Source: Uliginosibacterium sp036017065 (GTDB lineage Bacteria; Pseudomonadota; Gammaproteobacteria; Burkholderiales; Rhodocyclaceae). From it: a stretch of DNA of 64,000 nt. The notes under the pieces were generated by a model. That model had not been told where the DNA came from. It searched no databases and saw nothing but the letters and a program-made list of their open reading frames with translations. Location: contig NZ_JAYXHR010000001.1 in assembly GCF_036017065.1 (NCBI RefSeq), positions 1,612,001 through 1,676,000 on the forward strand. The letters are read 5' to 3'. Shown here one piece after another: positions 19,236 through 28,443 of the stretch (its first letter is position 1; each line of letters starts with the position of its first letter). Made by a program: the position numbers and the translations under genes.

Positions 19236-21692
19236 GTGAGAATCAAACCGAACCGGTGCCGCCTGTCATGGGCCGGCACCCTGCTGGCCTGCGCGGCCAT
19301 CGCAACGAGCGGCGCCCATGCCGGCGTCCATAGCACCCTCCCCGACTGGTCCAAGGCCGGCTACAAGGGCGGCCAGGCGCTGCCCACCGGCGGCACCGTC
19401 ATCAACATGACCAGCCGTGGCGTCACCGCTGGCGACGGCGTGGATGACAGCAATGCCATCCAGGCCACCATCGACGCCATCCGCAACGGCACGCTCACGG
19501 TCAATGGCGCGCCGGTCAGCGACAGCAACCGCGCCGTGCTGCTGTTCCCGGCCGGCCAGATCGACATCAACAAGCAGATCCGCGTCGACGCCAGTTTCAT
19601 CACCCTGCGTGGCGCAGGCAACTCTGCCACCAGCGGTACGCGCTTCGTGTTCAAGCCGGCGGCGACCTACACCAACGACGATGGCCTGCCGGTCATCGAC
19701 GGCAAGCTGTGGCCGGGCTACGCCGCCTTCCGCGTCGAGGACCGCACCAAACACAGCGGCGACACCACTTACGACGGCAGCATCAACTTCCACTGGCTGG
19801 CCGGCGAACGCGTCGCCTCCGGTGGTGGTGGCGTGAAGGGTGGCAGCACCGTCACCGTCGCGTCCGGCAAGGGCGCCAGCTTCGCAGTGGGCGACACGGT
19901 GTACGTGGGCGCCGCCAACACGGTGGCCTTCTACGACCAGATGCAGGCGCCGCAGCAGTACCGCTACAACGCCCACATGCGCACCCAGATGTTCAAGGTG
20001 ACGGCGAAGAGTGGCGACGTGCTGAGCCTGGACCGCCCGCTGGAATTCGACGTGCCCTTCAACAGCACCGGCCTGCCGACCGATCCGGGCGGCAGTTCCA
20101 ACAGCACCTACTACAGCAAGGTCATGAAGGTGACCGCGGTGCGCGGCGTGGGCTTCGAGGACTTCTACTTCACGCAGGACCTCTCGTACACGCCGTACGC
20201 CAGCAGCGTGAACGCCAACGACTACGACGCCACCACCAACCCCGGCGGCGTCGGCCTGAAGTACAAGAACATGGCGCCGGAGTACGCACTGCACGGCATC
20301 CTGTTCAAGTGGGCGCAGGACGGCTGGGTGAAGGGCGTGCGCACCTACATGACCGGCTCGCACCCGATCGTCACCGAGTTCGCACGCAACATGGAGTTCC
20401 GCAACAACGTGATCTTCGGCGCCTGGAACAAGGGCAAGGGCGGCCACGGCTACTTCCGCGGCTCCAAGCTCTATGACAGCAAGATCATCGGCAACACCAT
20501 CGACCGCGTGCGCCACCTGACGCTGCAGTGGTCCGCCACCGGCAACATCGTGCAGGGCAACTCCCTGTCGGCGGACATCAACCTGCACGGCGGCTGGGAG
20601 CGCCGCAACCTCATCGAGGGCAACACCGTCGCCATCCCCTTCGAGCACAGCAGCTGGGGTGAGGGCGAAGGCGGCCAGGACGTGCTGGAAGGCACCTGGT
20701 TCCCGCTGTGGTGGGGCGCCGGCCCGCATGCCTCCAAGTGGTCCGGCGGCACCGGCGAGCAGAACGTGGTGTTCAACAACACGCTGTCCAAGCAGAAGAC
20801 CAAGGGCGGCGCCTACATGCCCTACATGCAGTACAACGCCACCGGCACCATCTACCAGATGGGCTGGGACGGCACGGCCTGGGCCCACCTGCAGAAGCCG
20901 ACCGGGACATTCATCCAGTCCTGGGGCAGCAACGAAGAGGTGTACTTCAACCTGTCGCCGAACAAGGGCGTCTACACCTGCCTGAGCTACGCCGGTGCCT
21001 CGCTGCTGGACAACGGCACGGCGACGAATACCTGCGGCGGCTCGTCGAGCAGTTCGTCGTCCTCTTCGAGCTCTTCCAGCTCCGGAGGCTCGTCGTCGAG
21101 CAGCTCTTCCAGCAGTTCGTCCTCTTCGTCGTCGAGTTCCTCCAGCTCATCGAGCTCCAGCAGCAGCTCGTCGTCCTCTTCCTCTTCCTCTTCCTCTTCG
21201 TCCTCCTCCTCCAGCTCCTCGGGCGGCGGCACGGTGACGCTGAACCCCAGCGAGGACAGCTACGTGCATGAGAGCAACGCCAGCAGCAACTACGGCAGCG
21301 CCACCAGCCTGTTCCTGAAGAACGACAGCGGCGCCACCCGCGTGGCCTACCTGAAGTTCAACCTGGCAAGCGTCGGCTCCGTCACCAGCGCGAAGCTGCG
21401 CATCTACGGCAGCGCCAGCGCCAGCAGCACCCTGGTCGCGTCGCAGACGACCGATGGCTGGACCGAGGCCGGTCTCACCTGGAGCAACCGTCCCACGGCC
21501 GGCAGCAGCGTCGGCAGCGTGGCGATCACCGCCACGGCGGCCTACTACGAGATCGACGTCACCGCCTACGTGCAGGCGCAGGCGGCGGGTGACGACCTCG
21601 CTTCCTTCGTCCTGACGGAAACGGCCGGCAAATACACGACGCTCAACAGCCGCGAGAACGGCAGCAACAAGCCGCAACTCATCATCAACTAA
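19236..21692 (+). CDS. secreted right-handed beta-helix polysaccharide-degrading enzyme with polyserine linker and CBM96/DNRLRE-like domain
   Basis: An 818-residue modular secreted protein. GTG 19236 follows AAAGGAG. The signal peptide ends GAHA before GVHSTLPDWS. Residues about 25-600 form a right-handed beta-helix (pectate-lyase-3/GH28-like: GDGVDDSNAIQATIDAI, RNLIEGNTVAIPFEHSS and repeated N/G-rich turns). I cannot assign the CAZy family or substrate. A serine tract of about 60 residues follows (from about 602). The C-terminal domain (about 665-818) begins TVTLNPSEDSYVHESNASSN and contains RVAYLKFNLASVGSVTSAKL and LTWSNRP, matching the DNRLRE/CBM96 fold. Pectin, alginate or related uronate polymers are plausible targets. 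Confidence 0.78.
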   Translation: MRIKPNRCRLSWAGTLLACAAIATSGAHAGVHSTLPDWSKAGYKGGQALPTGGTVINMTSRGVTAGDGVDDSNAIQATIDAIRNGTLTVNGAPVSDSNRAVLLFPAGQIDINKQIRVDASFITLRGAGNSATSGTRFVFKPAATYTNDDGLPVIDGKLWPGYAAFRVEDRTKHSGDTTYDGSINFHWLAGERVASGGGGVKGGSTVTVASGKGASFAVGDTVYVGAANTVAFYDQMQAPQQYRYNAHMRTQMFKVTAKSGDVLSLDRPLEFDVPFNSTGLPTDPGGSSNSTYYSKVMKVTAVRGVGFEDFYFTQDLSYTPYASSVNANDYDATTNPGGVGLKYKNMAPEYALHGILFKWAQDGWVKGVRTYMTGSHPIVTEFARNMEFRNNVIFGAWNKGKGGHGYFRGSKLYDSKIIGNTIDRVRHLTLQWSATGNIVQGNSLSADINLHGGWERRNLIEGNTVAIPFEHSSWGEGEGGQDVLEGTWFPLWWGAGPHASKWSGGTGEQNVVFNNTLSKQKTKGGAYMPYMQYNATGTIYQMGWDGTAWAHLQKPTGTFIQSWGSNEEVYFNLSPNKGVYTCLSYAGASLLDNGTATNTCGGSSSSSSSSSSSSSSGGSSSSSSSSSSSSSSSSSSSSSSSSSSSSSSSSSSSSSSSSSSSSGGGTVTLNPSEDSYVHESNASSNYGSATSLFLKNDSGATRVAYLKFNLASVGSVTSAKLRIYGSASASSTLVASQTTDGWTEAGLTWSNRPTAGSSVGSVAITATAAYYEIDVTAYVQAQAAGDDLASFVLTETAGKYTTLNSRENGSNKPQLIIN
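21037..21222 (+). repeat. polyserine-encoding low-complexity tract
   Basis: Nearly pure serine codons (TCG, TCC, TCT, AGC, AGT mixed), including a short TCTTCC microsatellite around 21177-21197. It encodes the flexible linker of the enzyme above. Confidence 0.9.
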
Positions 21693-21710
21693 GCCTCGCG
21701 CTCGCCCTGA

Positions 21711-21740
21711 AGCCCCCGCCGGATCGCTCCGGCGGGGGCT
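21711..21740 (+). terminator. intrinsic terminator of the beta-helix enzyme gene
   Basis: AGCCCCCGCCGG-atcg-CTCCGGCGGGGGCT hairpin followed by TTCTC, 19 bases past the stop codon. Confidence 0.85.
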
Positions 21741-21841
21741 TTCTCATGCGGGCCAGCGTCCCGCCGCGCCTGCTACAATCCGCCCCGCCTCATCGGCCCG
21801 CCTCATCGGCCGGCTTTACCGTCCCGATTCCAGTCCGGACT

Positions 21842-21916
21842 CTCGCCGTAGTTCAATGGATAGAACGGCCGCCTCCTAAGCGGCAGATACAGGTTCGATT
21901 CCTGTCGGCGGGACCA
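21842..21916 (+). tRNA. tRNA-Arg (anticodon CCU)
   Basis: The cloverleaf folds by eye. The acceptor stem is CTCGCCG paired with CGGCGGG (one G-U), and the D arm is GTTC...GAAC. The anticodon stem GCCGC/GCGGC has loop CTCCTAA, anticodon CCT. The T arm ACAGG/CCTGT has loop TTCGATT. Discriminator is A, and CCA is encoded (21914-21916). This minor arginine tRNA reads AGG codons. A TACAAT at 21774-21779 may be its -10. Confidence 0.93.
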
Positions 21917-21960
21917 GCCCCGGCCTCTCCTCCTGCCTGATACCGACGCCCATGTCCGGG

Positions 21961-21989
21961 CTGACGGGAGGCGCCCCCCAAGCTATAAT
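21961..21989 (+). promoter_or_regulatory. sigma70 promoter of ribF
   Basis: CTGACG and TATAAT are separated by exactly 17 bases, and the -10 lies 24 bases before the ribF start. It probably drives the ribF-ileS-lspA-fkpB-ispH group. Confidence 0.65.
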
Positions 21990-22012
21990 TCCGCCTTTTT
22001 CCTCAGGCAGTT

Positions 22013-22954
22013 ATGCGGGTCTTTCGCGGCATTCCCAAGCTTGGCGCACAGCCTTGCGTGCTGACCATCGGCAACTTCGACGGTGTGCACCTTGGCCACA
22101 AGGCATTGCTCCAGCGCCTGCGCGAACGCGCACGCTCACTGGGCCTGCCTGCCGCCGTGCTCACCTTCGAGCCGCTGCCGCGCGAATTCTTCGCGCCGGC
22201 CTCCGCCCCGCCCCGCCTCGCCGGCATCCGCCGCAAGCTGGCCCTGCTGCAGGAAGCCGGCATCGACGACGTGTACGTGCAGCGCTTCGACGCGCGCTTC
22301 GCCGCACTGGACGCGCAGCAGTTCATCGACCAGATCCTGGTGCGTGGCCTGCACACCCGCTACCTGATGATCGGCGACGACTTCTGCTTCGGCCGCGGCC
22401 GCAGCGGCAACTTCGCGACCCTGCAGGAAGCCGGTGCGTTGCGCGGCTTCCAGGTGGAAGCGATGCACACGCTGGAAGTGCAAGGCGAGCGCGCCTCCAG
22501 TTCCGCTGTGCGCGAGGCCTTGCAGAAAGGCGAGATCGAGCACGCTACGCGCCTGCTCGGCGAGCCCTTCGCGCTGGAAGGCCGTGTCATGCACGGCGAC
22601 AAGATCGGCCGCACCCTGGGCTTTCCGACCGCCAACATCCAGTTGCGCCAGCCCTCGCTGCCGCTGTCCGGCATCTTCGCGGTGACGGTGGACGGTGGCC
22701 CGCTGCAGGACGCCATCGGCGCGGCGAGCGTGGGCGTGCGCCCCACCATCGGCGACAAGCTGGCCCTGCGCCTGGAAGTGTTCGTCATGGATTTCGAAGG
22801 CGACCTGTACCACCAGCGCCTGAAGCTCAGCTTCCACCACAAGATCCGCGACGAGGCCAAGTACGACGGCCTCGACGAACTGAAGGCCGCGATCCGTCGT
22901 GACTGCGACGAAGTGCGCGCCTTCTTCGCCGCACAGTCATCCCTCACGCGCTGA
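22013..22954 (+). CDS. ribF: bifunctional riboflavin kinase / FAD synthetase
   Basis: A 313-residue enzyme that phosphorylates riboflavin to FMN and adenylylates FMN to FAD. The N-terminal nucleotidyltransferase domain shows TIGNFDGVHLGHKALLQ and IGDDFCFGRGRSGNF. The C-terminal riboflavin kinase domain shows GRTLGFPTANIQL and later SVGVRPTIGD. Length is typical (about 310). It is first in the conserved order ribF-ileS-lspA-fkpB-ispH, with ileS starting 49 bases downstream. Confidence 0.95.
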   Translation: MRVFRGIPKLGAQPCVLTIGNFDGVHLGHKALLQRLRERARSLGLPAAVLTFEPLPREFFAPASAPPRLAGIRRKLALLQEAGIDDVYVQRFDARFAALDAQQFIDQILVRGLHTRYLMIGDDFCFGRGRSGNFATLQEAGALRGFQVEAMHTLEVQGERASSSAVREALQKGEIEHATRLLGEPFALEGRVMHGDKIGRTLGFPTANIQLRQPSLPLSGIFAVTVDGGPLQDAIGAASVGVRPTIGDKLALRLEVFVMDFEGDLYHQRLKLSFHHKIRDEAKYDGLDELKAAIRRDCDEVRAFFAAQSSLTR

Positions 22955-23003
22955 GCGTCAGCGCGCCACACGCAATTACAGCTTCCGAGTACAGACCGAG
23001 AAA

Positions 23004-25820
23004 ATGGCCGAATACAGACAGACCCTGAACATGCCCGATACCGCGTTCCCGATGCGCGGTGACCTGCCCAAGCGCGAGCCGGGCTGGGTGCAGCAATGGC
23101 AGCAGAAGAAACTGTACGAGAAGATCCGCGCCGCGGCCAAAGGCCGCCCGAAGTTCATCCTGCACGACGGCCCGCCGTATGCAAACGGCAACATCCACAT
23201 CGGCCACGCGCTGAACAAGATCCTCAAGGACATCATCGTCCGCTCCAAGACGCTGTCCGGCTTCGACGCGCCCTACGTGCCGGGCTGGGACTGCCACGGC
23301 CTGCCGATCGAACACAAGATCGAAGTCACCCACGGCAAGAACCTGCCCGCCGACAAGGCGCGCGAGCTGTGCCGTACCTATGCCACCGAGCAGATCGAAG
23401 GCCAGCGCAAGGACTTCATCCGCCTGGGCGTACTGGGCGACTGGCAGAACCCGTACCGCACCATGGACTACGCCAACGAGGCCGGCACGATCCGCGCACT
23501 GGCCGAGATGGTGAAGCGCGGCTACGTGTTCAAGGGCCTGAAGCCGGTGAACTGGTGCTTCGACTGCGGCTCGGCGCTGGCCGAGGCCGAGGTCGAGTAC
23601 GAGGACAAGAAGTCCGACGCCATCGACGTCGCTTTCCTCTGCGCCCAGCCGGCGCAGCTCGCCACAGCCTTCCGCCTGGACAGCCTGCCGAAGCCCGCCT
23701 ACGTCGTCATCTGGACGACGACGCCCTGGACCATCCCCGCCAACCAGGCGCTGAACATCCATCCGGAGTTCGACTACGCGCTGGTCGACGTGGGCGACAA
23801 GCTGCTGCTGCTCGCCGCCGAGCTGGTGGAAAGCTGCCTGAAGCGCTACGACCTGCAAGGCACGATCATCGGCACCGCCAAGGGCGCGCGCCTGGCCAGC
23901 ATCGAGTTCAGGCACCCGTTCTACGAGCGCGTGTCACCGGTGTATCTGGCCGAGTACGTCGGCGTGGACGCCGGCACCGGCATCGTTCACTGCGCGCCCG
24001 CCTATGGCGTGGACGACTTCAACGTGTGGCGCGCCAACGGCCGCAGCTTCGACGACATCCTGAACCCGGTGCGCGGCAACGGCGTGTATGTCGACGGGCT
24101 GGAGTTCTTCGGCAACCAGTTCATCTGGAAGGCCAACCCGAACATCGTCGACAAGCTGCGCGAGGTGGGTGCCCTGCTGAAGCACGAGACCATCACGCAC
24201 AGCTACATGCACTGCTGGCGCCACAAGACGCCGGTGATCTACCGCGCCACCGCGCAGTGGTTCGTCGGCATGGACATCACGCCCAACGGACAAGCGAGCC
24301 TGCGCGAGATGGCGCTGAAGGCCGTGCAGGACACCGCCTTCTTCCCCGCCTGGGGCCAGGCTCGCCTGCACGCGATGATCGCCAACCGCCCGGACTGGTG
24401 CATCTCACGCCAGCGCAACTGGGGCGTGCCGATCCCCTTCTTCCTGCACAAGCAGACCGGTGAGTGGCATCCGCGCACCGTCGAGCTGATGGAGGAAGTC
24501 GCAAAGCGCGTCGAGGCTGGCGGCATCAACGCCTGGTTCGACCTGCAGGCGGCCGATCTGCTCGGCAAGGAAGCCGCGGACTACGACAAGATCAGCGACA
24601 CGCTGGACGTGTGGTTCGATTCCGGCACCACGCATTTCCATGTCATGCGCGGTTCGCATAAGGATTCGCACGCCTACCCGGCAGACCTGTACCTCGAAGG
24701 CTCCGACCAGCACCGCGGCTGGTTCCACAGCTCGCTGCTGACCGGCTGCGTCATCGACGGTCGCGCGCCGTACAAGGGCTTGCTGACCCACGGCTTCGTC
24801 GTCGACGGCCAGGGCCGCAAGATGAGCAAGTCGCTGGGCAACACCGTCGTGCCGCAGGAAGTGTCGGACAAGCTCGGCGCCGAGATCCTGCGCCTGTGGG
24901 CCGCCAGTACCGACTACTCCGGCGAGGTGTCGATCAGCAAGGAGATCCTCGACCGCGTGGTGGAAGGCTATCGCCGCATCCGCAACACGCTGCGCTTCCT
25001 GCTCGCCAACACCTCGGACTTCGACTTTGCGAAGGACCGCATCGCGCCGGGAGAATGCTTCGACGTCGACCGCTACGCCTTGTGGCTCACCGCCAGGCTC
25101 AACGAGAGCTGCCAGCAGGACTACCAGACCTACGAATTCCACAAGGTCGTGCAGCGCCTGCAGGTGTTCTGCTCGGAAGACCTCGGCGCCTTCTACCTGG
25201 ACATCCTGAAGGACCGCCTCTACACCACCGCGCCGAAGTCCGTGGCGCGTCGTTCCGCGCAGACCGCGCTGTACTACATCACGCACACCCTGGTGCGCCT
25301 GATGGCTCCGGTGCTGTCCTTCACGTCGGAAGAAGCCTGGCAGGTCATGCACCCCGGCCGCGAGGACGACAGCGTGCTGCTGCACACCTGGTTCGAGCCG
25401 GCCGCGGCACTGGCGGCCGTCACCATCGGGCACACGACGAGCGACTACACGGCGGACGCCGAGCGCTGGGAGATCATCCGCGGCGTGCGTGCCGAGGTGG
25501 TGAAGCAGATCGAGGCCGTGCGCACCGAAGGCAAGGTCGGTTCCTCGCTGCAGGCGGAAGTCAGCCTCAAGGCCGGCACCGCGAAGTACCGCGCGCTGGC
25601 CTCGCTGGGCGACGACCTGCGCTTCGTGTTCATCACCTCGCAGGCGAAGGTCACGGAAGCCGCGGAGGACGCCATCACCGTCACGCCGAGCACCCAGGTG
25701 AAGTGCGCGCGCTGCTGGCATTACCGCGCCGACGTCGGCCGCAACCCGGCCCACCCGGAACTGTGCGGCCGCTGCGATGACAACCTGCACGGCGCCGGCG
25801 AGGCGCGGAGCCACGCATGA
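23004..25820 (+). CDS. ileS: isoleucyl-tRNA synthetase
   Basis: A 938-residue class I aminoacyl-tRNA synthetase charging tRNA-Ile. It has the HIGH motif in ANGNIHIGHALNKI, the KMSKS motif in GRKMSKSLGN, the editing-domain region WTTTPWTIPANQALNIHPEF and a C-terminal zinc finger (CARCWHYRADVG ... CGRCDDN). The chosen ATG (MAEYRQTLNMPDTAFPMRGD) matches the family N terminus; an upstream in-frame GTG would overlap ribF. The stop overlaps the lspA start by four bases. Confidence 0.97.
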   Translation: MAEYRQTLNMPDTAFPMRGDLPKREPGWVQQWQQKKLYEKIRAAAKGRPKFILHDGPPYANGNIHIGHALNKILKDIIVRSKTLSGFDAPYVPGWDCHGLPIEHKIEVTHGKNLPADKARELCRTYATEQIEGQRKDFIRLGVLGDWQNPYRTMDYANEAGTIRALAEMVKRGYVFKGLKPVNWCFDCGSALAEAEVEYEDKKSDAIDVAFLCAQPAQLATAFRLDSLPKPAYVVIWTTTPWTIPANQALNIHPEFDYALVDVGDKLLLLAAELVESCLKRYDLQGTIIGTAKGARLASIEFRHPFYERVSPVYLAEYVGVDAGTGIVHCAPAYGVDDFNVWRANGRSFDDILNPVRGNGVYVDGLEFFGNQFIWKANPNIVDKLREVGALLKHETITHSYMHCWRHKTPVIYRATAQWFVGMDITPNGQASLREMALKAVQDTAFFPAWGQARLHAMIANRPDWCISRQRNWGVPIPFFLHKQTGEWHPRTVELMEEVAKRVEAGGINAWFDLQAADLLGKEAADYDKISDTLDVWFDSGTTHFHVMRGSHKDSHAYPADLYLEGSDQHRGWFHSSLLTGCVIDGRAPYKGLLTHGFVVDGQGRKMSKSLGNTVVPQEVSDKLGAEILRLWAASTDYSGEVSISKEILDRVVEGYRRIRNTLRFLLANTSDFDFAKDRIAPGECFDVDRYALWLTARLNESCQQDYQTYEFHKVVQRLQVFCSEDLGAFYLDILKDRLYTTAPKSVARRSAQTALYYITHTLVRLMAPVLSFTSEEAWQVMHPGREDDSVLLHTWFEPAAALAAVTIGHTTSDYTADAERWEIIRGVRAEVVKQIEAVRTEGKVGSSLQAEVSLKAGTAKYRALASLGDDLRFVFITSQAKVTEAAEDAITVTPSTQVKCARCWHYRADVGRNPAHPELCGRCDDNLHGAGEARSHA

Positions 25821-26308
25821 CGAAGCGATTCGCCCTCTGGCTGCTGCTCGCCGCCGTCGTGGCGGGGCTGGACCAGCTCACCAAGCAGGTGGTGCTGGCC
25901 AACTTCGCCCACGGTGAAGTGCGCCCGGTGACCAGCTTCTTCGATCTGGTGCTGGTGTACAACCCGGGTGCGGCGTTCAGCTTCCTGGCGGATCACTCCG
26001 GCTGGCAGCGCTGGTTCTTCCTCGGCCTGGCGGTGATCATCTGCTCCTGGCTGCTGGTGCTGGTGAAGCGTCACCAGGCCGAAGTGCTGCAACCGCTGGC
26101 CTTCAGCCTGATCATCGGCGGCGCCATCGGCAACGTCATCGACCGCCTGCTGCATGGCGCGGTGGTCGACTTCCTGTTCTTCCATGCCGGCCGCTACGGC
26201 TGGCCGGCCTTCAACCTGGCGGACTCGGCGATCGTCCTCGGCGTCGGCCTGATGATCCTCGCGCAATGGCGCGAATCCCGCAGCCAAAACAAGGAAGCGC
26301 AAGCATGA
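25817..26308 (+). CDS. lspA: prolipoprotein signal peptidase
   Basis: A 163-residue integral inner-membrane aspartic peptidase (signal peptidase II) that cleaves lipoprotein signal peptides after diacylglyceryl modification. There are four predicted membrane helices and the catalytic aspartates in NVIDRLLHGAVVDF and FNLADSAIVLGV. The VYNPGAAFSFLAD segment is also characteristic. Its start overlaps the ileS stop (ATGA) and its own stop overlaps the fkpB start, so translation is coupled on both sides. Confidence 0.96.
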   Translation: MTKRFALWLLLAAVVAGLDQLTKQVVLANFAHGEVRPVTSFFDLVLVYNPGAAFSFLADHSGWQRWFFLGLAVIICSWLLVLVKRHQAEVLQPLAFSLIIGGAIGNVIDRLLHGAVVDFLFFHAGRYGWPAFNLADSAIVLGVGLMILAQWRESRSQNKEAQA

Positions 26309-26739
26309 GCGGCACCATCCAGACCGGCAGCCTGGTCACCCTGCACTTCCGCGTGATGCACCCGGTGACCGGCGTGAGCCTGCTGTCCACCTTCGAATCC
26401 ACGCCCGCCACCATGCAGGTCAGCGCAGGCGAGCTGATGCCCGCGCTGGAGGCACGCCTGCTGGGCCTCGGCCCGGGTGCGCGCGAGGTGTTCGATTTCG
26501 CGGAAGGGGAAGCCTTCGGCCCCTACAATCCGCAGCTGGTCGAACGCGTGAAGCGCAGCGACATCCCGGACACGCTCCATCTCGAAAAAGACACGGTGCT
26601 GAGCTTTCCCGCACCGGACGGCACCAGCTATCCCGGCCTGGTGCGCGAACTGAACGACCATGACGCCCTGATCGACTTCAACCATCCCCTCGCCGGCAAG
26701 CCGGTGAAGATGGAAGTGTCGATCATCGGGGTGATCTGA
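26305..26739 (+). CDS. fkpB: FKBP-type peptidyl-prolyl isomerase (SlpA/FkpB-like)
   Basis: A 144-residue cytoplasmic FKBP with an IF domain, the SlpA/FkpB type. Motifs include GSLVTLHFRVMHPVTG, the FKBP turn ALEARLLGLGPGAREVFD and GEAFGPYNPQLVERV. Folding and chaperone activity are inferred from the family. ATG 26305 overlaps the lspA stop by four bases. Located as usual between lspA and ispH. Confidence 0.92.
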   Translation: MSGTIQTGSLVTLHFRVMHPVTGVSLLSTFESTPATMQVSAGELMPALEARLLGLGPGAREVFDFAEGEAFGPYNPQLVERVKRSDIPDTLHLEKDTVLSFPAPDGTSYPGLVRELNDHDALIDFNHPLAGKPVKMEVSIIGVI

Positions 26740-26756
26740 AGACCCGGACGAACGAC

Positions 26757-27722
26757 ATGAGCGAATCCATCCAGAAGCAGGACGGCACGGACGCCGAAGT
26801 CCTTCTCGCCAACCCGCGCGGTTTCTGCGCCGGCGTCGAGCGCGCCATCGGCATCGTGGAGCGTGCGCTGGAAATCCACGGTGCGCCGATCTACGTGCGG
26901 CACGAAGTCGTGCACAACAAGTTCGTCGTGGAGGACCTGCGCAACAAGGGCGCCATCTTCATCGAGGAACTGGACGACGTGCCGTCGGGCAGCACCCTGA
27001 TCTTCTCCGCCCACGGCGTGCCGCAGAGCGTACGCCGCGACGCCGAAGCCCGCGGCCTGCAGGTGTTCGACGCCACCTGCCCGCTGGTCACCAAGGTGCA
27101 CGTCGAGGTCGCCAAGATGCGCGGCCAGGGCCGCGAGATCATCATGATCGGCCACAAGGGTCACCCGGAAGCCGAGGGCACCATGGGCCAGTCGGAAGGC
27201 GGCATGTACCTGGTGGAGACGGTGGACGACGTCGCCGCCCTGCAGGTAACCGACCCCGAACTGCTTGCCTACGTCACCCAGACCACGCTGTCGGTCGATG
27301 ACGCGCAGGTCGTCGTCGACGCGCTGCGCAAGCGCTTCCCCAACATCGTCGGTCCGAAGAAGGACGACATCTGCTACGCCACCCAGAACCGCCAGGACGC
27401 GGTGAAGTTCATGGCACCGCAGGTGGATGCCGTGATCGTGGTCGGCTCGAAGAACAGCTCCAACTCCAACCGCCTGCGCGAAGTCGCCGCCGCCCGCAAC
27501 GTGCCCGCCTGGCTGGTCGACAATGCCGACGGCATCGACCCCGCCTGGCTCGAAGGCAAGCGACGCATCGGCGTGACCGCCGGTGCGTCGGCCCCCGAGG
27601 TACTGGTGGCCGACGTGGTGGCCCGCGTGAAGTCGCTGACCAGCGCCAGTGTGCGCACGCTGGAGGGCGTCACCGAGAACGTCGTATTCCCGCTGCCGAA
27701 AGCGCTCCAGACGACAGCCTGA
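26757..27722 (+). CDS. ispH: 4-hydroxy-3-methylbut-2-enyl diphosphate reductase
   Basis: A 321-residue iron-sulfur enzyme performing the last step of the MEP isoprenoid pathway, HMBPP to IPP and DMAPP. The three cluster cysteines are visible in NPRGFCAGVERAI, FDATCPLVTKVH and DDICYATQNRQDAV. The catalytic region includes YVRHEVVHNKFVVEDLR and IFSAHGVPQSV. Length is normal. It ends the ribF-ispH block, followed at once by a terminator. Confidence 0.97.
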   Translation: MSESIQKQDGTDAEVLLANPRGFCAGVERAIGIVERALEIHGAPIYVRHEVVHNKFVVEDLRNKGAIFIEELDDVPSGSTLIFSAHGVPQSVRRDAEARGLQVFDATCPLVTKVHVEVAKMRGQGREIIMIGHKGHPEAEGTMGQSEGGMYLVETVDDVAALQVTDPELLAYVTQTTLSVDDAQVVVDALRKRFPNIVGPKKDDICYATQNRQDAVKFMAPQVDAVIVVGSKNSSNSNRLREVAAARNVPAWLVDNADGIDPAWLEGKRRIGVTAGASAPEVLVADVVARVKSLTSASVRTLEGVTENVVFPLPKALQTTA

Positions 27723-27729
27723 AAATCCG

Positions 27730-27770
27730 GCCGGCGTAGCTATGCTTCACAGGCTGCGCCGGCTTTTTTT
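27730..27770 (+). terminator. intrinsic terminator of ispH
   Basis: GCCGGCGTAGC/GCTGCGCCGGC stem (one G-U) followed by seven T's. Confidence 0.88.
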
Positions 27771-27808
27771 GTATTCACAACATTACATTTTTTTGACAAG
27801 TCACAATC

Positions 27809-28435
27809 ATGTTCGGACGCTTCATGCCCCGCGAGGGCCGCTTCTTCGAGTTGTTTGATGCCCATGCGGAACAGGTCGTGCTCGCCGCGCGCGAGCTGGT
27901 CGCCCTGATGACCGAGAGCGAAGATACGGCCGCCCGTATCGCAGCCATCGACGAGATCGAAACCCGTGCGGACAAGATCAACCACGACTGCGTGGCCCTG
28001 CTCCATCGCACCTTCATCACGCCCTTCGACCGCGACGCCATCCATGCGCTGATCTCCAGCCTGGACGACATCGTCGACACCATCCAGGACGTGGCCGAAT
28101 CGATCACGCTGTACAACGTGAACCGCATGACGCCCGACTTCAAGCAGATGGCCGAGTTGTCGCTGTCGGCCTGCGAACGCGTCAAGGCCGCGGTGAAGCT
28201 GCTGGGCAACATGGAGAACGCCCGCGACATGCTCAACACCTGCCGCGAGATCGACCGCCTGGAAAGCGACTGCGACCGCGTGATGCGCAGCGCCATCTCG
28301 CGCCTGTTCCGGTTCGAACGCGATGCCCTGCAAGTCATCAAGCTGACCGCGATCTATCAGGGGCTGGAGAAGATCACCGATCACTGCGAGGACGTGGGCA
28401 AGGTCATCGAAGGCATCGTGCTCGAAAACGCGTGA
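27809..28435 (+). CDS. DUF47 / PhoU-like phosphate transport regulator
   Basis: A 208-residue all-helical protein of the DUF47 family, related to PhoU. Hallmarks are the N terminus MFGRFMPREGRFFELFDAHAE, EIETRADKINHDCVALLHRTF (noted in parts), ISSLDDIVDTIQDVAESI and the final ITDHCEDVGKVIEGIVLENA. Members are encoded upstream of Pit transporters and are thought to control phosphate uptake. The start codon has no recognisable ribosome binding site (preceded by TTTTTTTGACAAGTCACAATC, noted in part), although the family N terminus is unambiguous. The pit gene begins eight bases after this stop. Confidence 0.92.
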   Translation: MFGRFMPREGRFFELFDAHAEQVVLAARELVALMTESEDTAARIAAIDEIETRADKINHDCVALLHRTFITPFDRDAIHALISSLDDIVDTIQDVAESITLYNVNRMTPDFKQMAELSLSACERVKAAVKLLGNMENARDMLNTCREIDRLESDCDRVMRSAISRLFRFERDALQVIKLTAIYQGLEKITDHCEDVGKVIEGIVLENA

Positions 28436-28443
28436 GCTGAACC

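Noticed and set aside
20987..21232. Antisense frames over the serine tracts reading as Glu/Asp/Leu-rich proteins
   Set aside because: They are the reverse complement of serine codons; the opposite frame has signal peptide, ribosome binding site and domains. The same applies near 30700, 31900, 33100 and 34800.
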